This document shows, one piece after another, positions 1 through 6,403 of a stretch of DNA of 11,253 bases. The number at the start of each line of letters is the position of its first letter. The stretch's first letter is position 1. The translations under genes and the position numbers were made by a program. The notes beneath the pieces are model-generated. The model made no database searches and was not told the DNA's origin. It saw nothing but the letters and a program-made list of their open reading frames with translations. Origin of the DNA: Desulfobacteraceae bacterium (lineage in GTDB: Bacteria > Desulfobacterota > DSM-4660 > Desulfatiglandales > Desulfatiglandaceae); contig JAUWPC010000085.1 of assembly GCA_030611815.1 (NCBI GenBank), forward strand, positions 1-11,253, given 5' to 3'.

Positions 1-74
1 GCCACTTCAGGAGTTAAAAGCAAATAATTAATTGGAATTTATCTTGAATTCGCTTATTATAGAAACAGTGTAGC

Positions 75-134
75 CGTTCACCGGTTCAAAGGTTCAAAGT
101 TACATTCTTGTCCCTAACCCTGAACCTGTGAACG
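75..134. repeat. Inverted repeat with octamer-unit arms
   Basis: The left arm (75-88) and right arm (121-134) pair at 13 of 14 positions around a 32-nt loop. The left arm begins a tandem array of the octamer GTTCANNG: GTTCACCG at 76-83, then GTTCAAAG at 84-91 and again at 92-99. On the opposite strand, the right side reads GTTCACAG (126-133), GTTCAGG (119-125) and GTTAGGG (112-118), a looser 7-8-nt periodicity. No T-tract follows, so a terminator role is not supported. Function unknown. Confidence 0.7.
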
Positions 135-163
135 CTTACGAAACAGCATATCAAAAACCGCCC

Positions 164-201
164 TTGACTTTAGTTAACTTTAGTCACTTTAGATCACTTA
201 A
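164..201 (+). promoter_or_regulatory. ACTTTAG tandem repeat with weak promoter candidate
   Basis: ACTTTAG occurs at 167-173, 177-183 and 186-192, and a degenerate ACTTAAAG begins at 196, giving a 9-10-nt period close to one helical turn. The sequence TTGACT (164-169) is close to a sigma70 -35 box. An 18-nt spacer leads to TTTAGA (188-193), a poor -10 match. If it is active, it could be the argF promoter, with the repeats as operator half-sites. This is a weak inference; the MITE-like element would then lie in the 5' leader. Confidence 0.25.
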
Positions 202-362
202 AGAGACCTTTGAAAAATGCTCAATTTTGGTCAAGGTCAAGGAAGGCGAGGATTTTAACCACAGGAATATATTGAATATTTCGAGGATTAAAATCTGAGC
301 CTGACGCTGAGATTGGGCAGATAAGCGCAGACTTCGAAAGGGGGCGTTTTGCAAAGGTCTCT
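202..362. mobile_element. MITE-like element (161 bp, 11-bp terminal inverted repeats)
   Basis: The left end AGAGACCTTTG (202-212) is perfectly inverted at the right end CAAAGGTCTCT (352-362). The match continues imperfectly inward (AAAAATG against CAAAACG). TAA lies directly outside both ends (199-201 and 363-365), as expected of a 3-bp target duplication. Inside are an 8-bp inverted repeat (GATTTTAA 251-258, TTAAAATC 288-295), a direct repeat CGAGGATT (247-254, 282-289) and a doubled GGTCAA-type repeat. No ORF is present, so this would be a non-autonomous element mobilised in trans. It ends 6 bp before the argF Shine-Dalgarno. Confidence 0.6.
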
Positions 363-379
363 TAACATGGAGGCACTAA

Positions 380-1312
380 ATGGCACGCTCATTCCTGACA
401 GCTAACGATTTGACCTCAGAAGACCTATTTGCAATCTTTGAGAGGGCACGAATTTTAAAGGAGGCCATCAAGGAGCGAAAAACCCTCAACATTCTCCAGA
501 ACAGGGTGATTGGGATCCTATTTGAAAAACCATCTACCAGGACACGAACAAGCTTTGAGTCCGCCATCCTGAGACTCGGGGGCGCTGCGATCTGTCTCGC
601 GCCAAACGATCTTCAGATCAAACGGGGGGAACCTATTGAGGATACCGGAAGGATGTTAGGGAGCTATCTCGATGCCGTCGTTGCGAGGGTTTATGCCCAT
701 CAAACCGTTGAAAATTTTTCTCGTTATTCGGGCATCCCTGTTATCAACGGCCTGAGCGACCTCGAACATCCGACCCAGGCAGTCTGCGACCTGTTTACTA
801 TCCTTGAAATCAAAGGTGAAGTAAGGGGACTAACTCTCACTTACATCGGCGACGGAAACAACGTGTGCCATTCATTATTACTGATCTGCGCCCTGGCCGG
901 CATGAATATGAATGTCGCCTGCCCGGAGGGATACTCTCCCCGCCCGGATATCCTGAATGAAGCCAATGAAATAGCAGAAAAAACAGGCGCCAAAATGAAA
1001 GTGCTCGACAACCCCAAAGAGGCAGCGGAAGGATCTGATATCCTCTATACTGACGTATGGGTCAGCATGGGAGAAGAAGGGGAGGAAGAGACAAAACTAA
1101 ACGCCTTTCAAGGGTATCAAATCAATGCCGACCTTTTGAGCATAGCGTCAAAAGATGCCCGGGTCATGCATTGTCTCCCTGCCCACAGAGGCCTGGAGAT
1201 AACGAACGACGTTATAGAAGGGCCTCAATCTATCGTATGGCGGCAGGCCGAAAATAAGATGCATGGAGCCGCCGGCATACTCGATTATTTTCTTTCATGC
1301 GTTGAGCCCTAA
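380..1312 (+). CDS. argF: Ornithine carbamoyltransferase
   Basis: Cytosolic enzyme that makes citrulline from carbamoyl phosphate and ornithine in arginine biosynthesis. The 310 residues match the usual length of anabolic enzymes. The carbamoyl-phosphate loop STRTRTSFE is at residues 52-60, HPTQ at 130-133, the ornithine-loop SMG at 229-231 and the HCLP motif (MHCLPAHRG) at 263-271, all intact. These place it with ornithine rather than aspartate transcarbamylases. The start is fixed by GGAGG at 369-373, six bases before the ATG. No other arg gene is visible, although the window begins only 379 bases upstream. Its stop overlaps that of the convergent MEMO gene by 4 bp. A catabolic (arcB) role cannot be excluded by sequence alone, but there is no arcA or arcC here. 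Confidence 0.95.
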   Translation: MARSFLTANDLTSEDLFAIFERARILKEAIKERKTLNILQNRVIGILFEKPSTRTRTSFESAILRLGGAAICLAPNDLQIKRGEPIEDTGRMLGSYLDAVVARVYAHQTVENFSRYSGIPVINGLSDLEHPTQAVCDLFTILEIKGEVRGLTLTYIGDGNNVCHSLLLICALAGMNMNVACPEGYSPRPDILNEANEIAEKTGAKMKVLDNPKEAAEGSDILYTDVWVSMGEEGEEETKLNAFQGYQINADLLSIASKDARVMHCLPAHRGLEITNDVIEGPQSIVWRQAENKMHGAAGILDYFLSCVEP

Positions 1313-2283
1313 GGCGCAGCAAAAACCACTGATCCGTAGCCGACAACCCATCGGCCGCGACTTTCTGGAAAATCATCTCCGCTGTTGCGATATTGCAAAA
1401 CCGTTCCCTGTTTGCATCCCTTAAGCTCGGCAAATCGCATGACCGCGACAACCGGCCCTATCCCGCAGAGGATCTGTCTGGAATAATCCCAGTCTTTCCT
1501 GATCCCGGCATAATCCATCGACATCATCTTCTCTAACGTATCCCTGTCTGTCTTAGTGACAAGATCATAATTCGGATCATGAAGCATGTCACTGCTGGCA
1601 ATGACTAATATCTTTTTCTTTTTGGAAAGGGTAGCAAGCGCCCTTACAAGGTCATCCAGCGTGCGGGGATCATGGTCCCCGATAAGCCCGATTACCAGCT
1701 TCGTTTCAGGTAACACTGCCTGTACGAAAGGGATCTCGTTTTCAGCCGAGTGTTCACCCACATGGGGTCTGTAATCAAAATATATCCGGGGGCTCTTGGC
1801 CGCCAATATCTCTACGGCCTCTTTGTCAAGGAGGGCCTCTCCGAGTGGGGTTTTTATGGCGTCTCCATCCATGAGCGCCACTCCCTGAAATCCACCGCGG
1901 TGACTAAGCCCAAGCACCACAACCACCTCCGGCCGGCCCCAGTTTGCGGCGTTGTCCTTAATGGCACGAAAGGTATATCCGGCCACTTTCCCGGAATAGA
2001 CATACCCCGCATGTGGGGCAATGGCGCCCACAATCCTGCCCTTAACCATCTCAACCCGGGCGTCCCCTATGTATCCATCGACCATTGACTTCAGCTCTTT
2101 ACCATCCCCCGGAAACCATCTTCCGGCCCCGAATGCCTTCCGCACTACCCGCTCAGACCCCTTAATCATTTTTCCCTCCTCCACGGCCAAGGAAAACATG
2201 GAAAAACAGGGCACACACAGGCACGCCATCAGTAATATTAGAAGAACGCGGGCGCCCTTCACTCTCGAAAAAATCAAATCCAT
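1309..2283 (-). CDS. MEMO family protein (AmmeMemoRadiSam protein B type), exported
   Basis: A 324-residue MEMO-family protein, related to human MEMO1 and to extradiol-dioxygenase-fold proteins. The family signatures are present: PHAGYVYSG (90-98, His91), GLSHRGGFQG (125-134, His128), EHSAENEIPF (177-186), SSDMLHD (230-236) and CGIGP (273-277, Cys273). The two His and the Cys correspond to the putative metal-binding trio of MEMO1. Unlike cytosolic relatives it has an N-terminal signal: a basic n-region (RVKGAR, 7-12) then a hydrophobic run from 13 to about 33. Cys21 after LMA could be an imperfect lipobox, so either secreted or lipoprotein fates are possible. The start has GAGGAG about six bases upstream. 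AMMECR1 and radical-SAM partners are absent nearby. Biochemical role unknown. Confidence 0.88.
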   Translation of the reverse strand: MDLIFSRVKGARVLLILLMACLCVPCFSMFSLAVEEGKMIKGSERVVRKAFGAGRWFPGDGKELKSMVDGYIGDARVEMVKGRIVGAIAPHAGYVYSGKVAGYTFRAIKDNAANWGRPEVVVVLGLSHRGGFQGVALMDGDAIKTPLGEALLDKEAVEILAAKSPRIYFDYRPHVGEHSAENEIPFVQAVLPETKLVIGLIGDHDPRTLDDLVRALATLSKKKKILVIASSDMLHDPNYDLVTKTDRDTLEKMMSMDYAGIRKDWDYSRQILCGIGPVVAVMRFAELKGCKQGTVLQYRNSGDDFPESRGRWVVGYGSVVFAAP

Positions 2284-2316
2284 AATGGCTCCTCATTTGA
2301 ACGGGTTGCGGGCGCC

Positions 2317-2505
2317 TGGATTGTTGATTGTTGATGGATGATTGTCGATTGAAAAGCTAAGGGCCTCCCAGTATCCATTCATCCAGTATCAAGCACCCCC
2401 GCTTAAAAACGGGATCTTGGACCAGCATCCAGTTTCAAGTTTCAAGTTTCGCACAACGCTTTTTGTTTTTCAATCAACAATCGACAATCATCAATCATCA
2501 ATCTA
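2317..2505. repeat. Facing heptamer arrays between MEMO gene and dnaE
   Basis: Five CAATCNN heptamers run on the plus strand at 2471-2505 (variable ends AA, GA, AT, AT, TA). Five matching heptamers run on the minus strand at 2317-2351 (CAATCGA, CAATCAT, CCATCAA, CAATCAA, CAATCCA). A 15-bp core is perfectly inverted (2337-2351 against 2478-2492). Between the arms lie a GTTTCAA tandem (2432-2450, about 2.7 copies) and two copies of CCAGTATC (2368-2375, 2383-2390). The last heptamer includes the dnaE stop codon. No T-tract supports a terminator. Confidence 0.75.
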
Positions 2506-5500
2506 AAAGAGTTCCCACACCCTGTGCCCTAACAGCTCATCAACCTCGGCAAGAAGTTCGTTGCAGGGAACGACATTGAAACGACCATGAGCGGAAACCA
2601 TCACCTCTTCTCCTTCGGGCACGCCCACCTTGAAAATAAGTTTGCACTCTCCCGGATATTTGAACACAATATCCCGCAGGTCTTCCAAAACCTCCCTTGA
2701 AGGGCCTCCATTTTCCAAATGGAGCGTAATGGCCCTTACTGAATTCAGCTTGAGAGAGGTTAAGGTCTCAATCTCCTTTGCAAGTATCTTGGCCGCACTA
2801 TCCCCTATTTCCACGCCCCCTGTTATGAGAAGGGGTTCATCACCTTTAAGGAGCGGGGACACGGCCGCAAAGAGATCCGGAAATATGACCACTTCTGTAG
2901 AGCCAGTCAGATCTTCAAGGTGAATAATGGCCATTTTGTCACCCCGTTTGGTGCGCTTTATCTTCAGGCTTTCTACAATGCCGGCGACCTTAACCTGGCT
3001 TTTGTCCTTCTGAGCAGGAAGATCATGAACAAGGCAAGTCGTGAATCGCTCTATCTCATCATGAAAGCTGGCCAGGGGATGTCCGGTAATATAGAAACCC
3101 AAGGCCTCCTTCTCCCTCCTTAACGTCTCTCTTTCATTCCACTGGGCTATCTCAGGAAGTTCAAGGAACCCCCCCGAGTCTCCGTTTCCAAAACTCAAAG
3201 GGCCGAACATATTCAGTTGATTGGGGTCATGGTTTGCGCCGCAAATCCTTAGAGCATCATCAAGACCGGCAAAAAGCCTGGATCTGTAAGCCCCCGTGAA
3301 ATCAAATGCCCCGCACTGGATCAACCCTTCAAGGACCCTTCGGTTGACCTTGGACCCATTAACCCGCCTGCAAAAATCGAGCAGATCGCCGAAGGGTCCA
3401 TGGCTGTCTCTTTCCTCAATAACTAATTCCACCGCCTTCAGGCCGACATTCTTGACCGCAGCAAGCCCAAAGCGGATCTTCCCCTCCACCACGGAAAAGT
3501 CGGCCTGGCTCTCATTGACATCCGGGGGGAGGATCTCAATCCCCATTACCCGGCATTCCGCGATGTTCTTGATTGTCTTGTCCTGATTGCCCATATCCTG
3601 GGTCAGAAGAGCGACCATGAACTCCACCGGATAATGGGACTTGAGATAGGCCGTTTGATAGGCAATCATGGCGTAGGCCGCAGAATGGGATTTGTTAAAC
3701 CCGTAACCACCGAACTTATCAATCAGCCCAAAGAGCTTCTTGGCCATCTTAGGCTCAACCCCGTTTGCAGTGGCCCCTTCTACAAACTTTGCGTTATGTT
3801 TTGCCATGAGCTCGGGTTTCTTTTTTCCTACGGCCTTCCTGAGTTCATCCGCCTCCCCCATGGTATATTTAGCGAGGACCTGGGCGATCTTCATGACCTG
3901 TTCCTGGTACAATATCACCCCGTAGGTTTCCTTCAGGATCGGTTCAAGCTGGGGAAGAAAATAGTTGATCTTTCCCCTGCCATGCTTTCCGTTGATAAAA
4001 TCATCGATCATATTGCTCCCCAACGGTCCCGGTCTATAGAGGGCCATCAGGGCTATCATATCTTCAAAGACCTCTGGTTTGAGCCTCCTTAAAAGGTCTT
4101 TCATCCCAGAGCTTTCCAATTGGAATACGCCGGTTGTTTTTCCATCAGAGCATAGCTGATAAGAGGCCGCATCATTAATAGAGATCTTGCCTAATTCTAT
4201 CCCCCTGTTAGTGGTTTTTTCAATCAGCCGGAGGGCCTCCTTGATCACCGTCAAGGTTTTCAGCCCCAAGAAATCAAATTTGATCAGGCCTAACTGCTCA
4301 ATCCTTTCCATGGTGAACTGGGCCATGACCTCGCCCTTAGACCCCGCATAAAGAGGGAGGTATTCCACGAGGGGCCTATCCGCAATAACCACACCGCATG
4401 CGTGCGTGGACGCATGCCTTGCTAAACCCTCGAGGATACGAGATATCTTCAGGAGCTTTTTGCCAGGGCCTTCTCCCTCTTCCAATGCCCTCAATTCCGG
4501 TTCTTCCCGAATAGCCTGGTCCAACTTGACGCCAGGCCCCTCAGGCACTAACTTGGCGATACGGTCCACCTCTCCTAAGGGGATGTTGAGACTGCGGCCA
4601 ACATCCCTTATTACCCCCCTGGCCTTCATGGTACCGAAAGTAATGATCTGGCTCACATTGTCCCGCCCATACTTTTCCGCCACATACCGAATCACCTGAT
4701 CCCTTCCGTTGATGCAGAAATCGATATCTATATCAGGCATGCTTATTCGTGCAGGATTGAGGAATCTCTCAAAGAGGAGCCCATATCTTATCGGATCGAT
4801 GTTGGTTATATTCAGACAATAGGCCACCAAAGAACCGGCTGCCGAACCCCGGCCGGGGCCTACAGAGATATCATTGCGAAATGCGTATTCGATAAAGTCG
4901 GCCACAATCAAAAAATAACCGGCAAAATCCATCTTGAGGATGACAGAGAGTTCAAAATCGAGCCTTTTGCGGTATTCGGCTTTAACCTCTTCGGAAAGGG
5001 GGCCTTCTTCCTCCTCCTTCTCGGCCAATCGCCTGACAAGCCCCTCCTCTGCGTCACTGGTCAACATGTCATTGAGACTTCGATCTTTCGGCACATGAAA
5101 CTTCGGGAATTTGTATTGACCGAAACTCATTTCATACTCGCAAAGCCCTGCCACCCGGACGGTATTGTCCAAGGCATCCTCATAGCCTTTCAAGCCCTCT
5201 TCCATTTCCAGCCGGGACTTGAAATAAAACTCATCAGAGGAAAATTTGAGTCGCTTCTCATCATCTATTGATTTCCCTGTCTGGATACAGAGGAGGACGT
5301 CGTGTGCCTCCGCGTCCTCTTTGTTCAGGTAATGGCAATCGTTTGTGCCGATTAGGGGGATGGAGAGATCGTGGGAGATCTCTTGGAGCGCACGATTTAC
5401 CTTTTTCTGTTCAGGCAGTTTATTGGCCTGAACCTCTAAGTAAAACCGTTCATTATCAAAAATAGACGCCATCTCCTCTGCCTTTTCCTTGGCAGACTCA

Positions 5501-5967
5501 ATTTGCCCGGTGTTAACGAGATAAGGGACAGGCCCTTTAAGGCAGCCCGAAAGGGCGATAAGGCCGGAGTTATATTCCCTGAGAAGTTCCATATCCACGC
5601 GGGGACGGTAATAGAACCCCTCGAGGTGACCTAAGGTAACCAGCCTGCTAAGGTTCTTATATCCCTCCTCGTTCATGACTAAGATGGTCAGATGGTAGGC
5701 AGTAGGCCCCCCGCCCGGTGATGGGGAGCGATCCCGCCGGTCCCCGGGGGCCACGTATATCTCACACCCGATGATCGGTTTGATCCCAGCCTTCATTGCC
5801 TGATCATAGAAGTGCACGACCCCGAACATATTGCCATGATCGGTGATAGCCACACTATCCATCCCTAAGTTGCGCGCCTTGTCTAACATCCTGTCAATCC
5901 GGATGGCGCCATCCAAGAGGCTGTATTCGGTATGCACATGAAGATGAACAAATGGTGAATCGGTCAC
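2503..5967 (-). CDS. dnaE: DNA polymerase III subunit alpha
   Basis: Replicative polymerase of the DnaE class. I prefer the GTG at 5967 (1154 residues). It has GAGAGG five to six bases upstream and lies just before the conserved start FVHLHVHTEYSLLDG; the open frame continues to an ATG at 6102 but the extra 45 residues look non-family. In GTG numbering: PHP domain about 6-225, with HLHVH, ITDHG and NDCHY motifs that look metal-competent; palm residues in GPGRGSAAGS and PDIDIDF (D412, D414) and the third acidic residue in KFDFLGL (D565); clamp-binding QLNMF at 917-921; OB fold about 991-1070. All catalytic aspartates are kept. A promoter candidate lies 50 bases upstream. Its stop codon lies inside a heptamer repeat. 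Confidence 0.96.
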   Translation of the reverse strand: MTDSPFVHLHVHTEYSLLDGAIRIDRMLDKARNLGMDSVAITDHGNMFGVVHFYDQAMKAGIKPIIGCEIYVAPGDRRDRSPSPGGGPTAYHLTILVMNEEGYKNLSRLVTLGHLEGFYYRPRVDMELLREYNSGLIALSGCLKGPVPYLVNTGQIESAKEKAEEMASIFDNERFYLEVQANKLPEQKKVNRALQEISHDLSIPLIGTNDCHYLNKEDAEAHDVLLCIQTGKSIDDEKRLKFSSDEFYFKSRLEMEEGLKGYEDALDNTVRVAGLCEYEMSFGQYKFPKFHVPKDRSLNDMLTSDAEEGLVRRLAEKEEEEGPLSEEVKAEYRKRLDFELSVILKMDFAGYFLIVADFIEYAFRNDISVGPGRGSAAGSLVAYCLNITNIDPIRYGLLFERFLNPARISMPDIDIDFCINGRDQVIRYVAEKYGRDNVSQIITFGTMKARGVIRDVGRSLNIPLGEVDRIAKLVPEGPGVKLDQAIREEPELRALEEGEGPGKKLLKISRILEGLARHASTHACGVVIADRPLVEYLPLYAGSKGEVMAQFTMERIEQLGLIKFDFLGLKTLTVIKEALRLIEKTTNRGIELGKISINDAASYQLCSDGKTTGVFQLESSGMKDLLRRLKPEVFEDMIALMALYRPGPLGSNMIDDFINGKHGRGKINYFLPQLEPILKETYGVILYQEQVMKIAQVLAKYTMGEADELRKAVGKKKPELMAKHNAKFVEGATANGVEPKMAKKLFGLIDKFGGYGFNKSHSAAYAMIAYQTAYLKSHYPVEFMVALLTQDMGNQDKTIKNIAECRVMGIEILPPDVNESQADFSVVEGKIRFGLAAVKNVGLKAVELVIEERDSHGPFGDLLDFCRRVNGSKVNRRVLEGLIQCGAFDFTGAYRSRLFAGLDDALRICGANHDPNQLNMFGPLSFGNGDSGGFLELPEIAQWNERETLRREKEALGFYITGHPLASFHDEIERFTTCLVHDLPAQKDKSQVKVAGIVESLKIKRTKRGDKMAIIHLEDLTGSTEVVIFPDLFAAVSPLLKGDEPLLITGGVEIGDSAAKILAKEIETLTSLKLNSVRAITLHLENGGPSREVLEDLRDIVFKYPGECKLIFKVGVPEGEEVMVSAHGRFNVVPCNELLAEVDELLGHRVWELF

Positions 5968-6016
5968 TTTATCCTCTCTTAATTCCCTATATCTTATTGT
6001 AAGGCATCGATAGAAT

Positions 6017-6045
6017 ATGATACGATAAACATGCAAAATCATCAA
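6017..6045 (-). promoter_or_regulatory. Candidate sigma70 promoter of dnaE
   Basis: On the minus strand TTGATG (6040-6045) is followed after exactly 17 bases by TATCAT (6017-6022), matching the consensus at 4/6 and 5/6. Transcription would begin near 6010, some 40 bases before the GTG at 5967. This leaves the Shine-Dalgarno intact but excludes the upstream ATG at 6102, supporting the shorter dnaE start. Pattern-based only. Confidence 0.45.
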
Positions 6046-6140
6046 GATCGTTTTAACCCGGGCCACTAATTCTAATTTTGGCTTCAGGATCTTTTTCTCC
6101 AATTGCTCTAATTATTTTGCCAACGGTTAGATATAATGGT

Positions 6141-6237
6141 CTCGCAAAAAGTCAAAAAGTTTAGGTTCAAAGTAATCCTCCTAAAGCTAACTACTGACAA
6201 TAATTCGTAATTGCCAGTAAAAAGGACTTTTTACGGG
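6141..6237. mobile_element. Second MITE-like inverted-repeat element
   Basis: The ends CTCGCAAAAAGTC (6141-6153) and GACTTTTTACGGG (6225-6237) are inverted copies matching at 11 of 13 positions, bounding about 97 bp without an ORF. Inside are a hairpin with 10-base arms (6192-6201 and 6210-6219, 9 of 10 paired, 8-nt loop) and a perfect 8-bp stem (GTAAAAAG 6217-6224, CTTTTTAC 6227-6234). No target duplication is clear. The ends resemble terminal sequences I associate with dispersed repeats in deltaproteobacterial genomes, but that is recollection, not a search result. Confidence 0.45.
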
Positions 6238-6241
6238 CGTA

Positions 6242-6310
6242 TCATAATCTTAATCGTACTCTTAATCATAATCGTGTTGAGTAAGATTAGGATTATGATT
6301 AAGAGTATGA
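6242..6310. repeat. Palindromic hexamer array
   Basis: Six TCNTAA-type hexamers (6242-6277) are followed by a 3-base spacer (TGA, 6278-6280) and five hexamers of the reverse complement (6281-6310: GTAAGA, TTAGGA, TTATGA, TTAAGA, GTATGA). A 17-bp perfect inverted repeat (6257-6273 against 6291-6307) lies within it, with a 17-nt loop. Neither strand has a T-tract after the stem. It lies between dnaE and mltG, both transcribed leftward. Confidence 0.75.
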
Positions 6311-6345
6311 AATAGGAAAGCTATCTCATCCCTTAACCTCTGAAC

Positions 6346-6403
6346 CTGCAAGAGGTTTTCGTGTACTGTATACAAGAGGACCTGTCAAGAGGTTTTTGTA
6401 CGG
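6346..6403. repeat. Short direct repeat at the 3' end of mltG
   Basis: CAAGAGGTTTT occurs at 6349-6359 and 6386-6396. Each copy is preceded by CCTG or CCTGT and followed by a similar TGTAC-containing tail, so the repeated block is about 20 bases. The right copy encodes the last residues and stop of MltG; the left copy lies just beyond the stop. A third partial CAAGAGG lies between them (6372-6378). This resembles a local duplication of the gene's tail. Confidence 0.5.

Larger units (their letters stand above)
1..379. other. Intergenic region upstream of argF
   Basis: No gene is recognisable here. All three plus-strand frames stop within the first 30 bases, so at most a few C-terminal codons of an upstream gene could be present. 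The stretch holds, in order: a loose promoter-like pair TTGGAA (32-37) and TATTAT (55-60) with 17 nt between; an octamer-unit inverted repeat (75-134); a tandem ACTTTAG repeat (167-201); a MITE-like element (202-362); and the argF Shine-Dalgarno GGAGG (369-373). Confidence 0.7.

Noticed and set aside
1..27. C-terminal tail of an upstream coding gene (frame 1 ends in TAA at 25-27)
   Set aside because: Eight codons are too few to recognise or distinguish from chance.
2317..2505. CRISPR array or origin iterons from the heptamer units
   Set aside because: The units are contiguous, only 7 nt, without spacers, and arranged head-to-head. No cas or replication-initiator gene is near; dnaE alone does not imply an origin.
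3634..4092. 152-codon plus-strand open frame within dnaE
   Set aside because: It is antisense to strongly conserved polymerase sequence, has no good ribosome site and no recognisable motifs.
6242..6310. Rho-independent terminator of mltG
   Set aside because: The 17-bp stem is AT-rich and is not followed by a T-tract on either strand.
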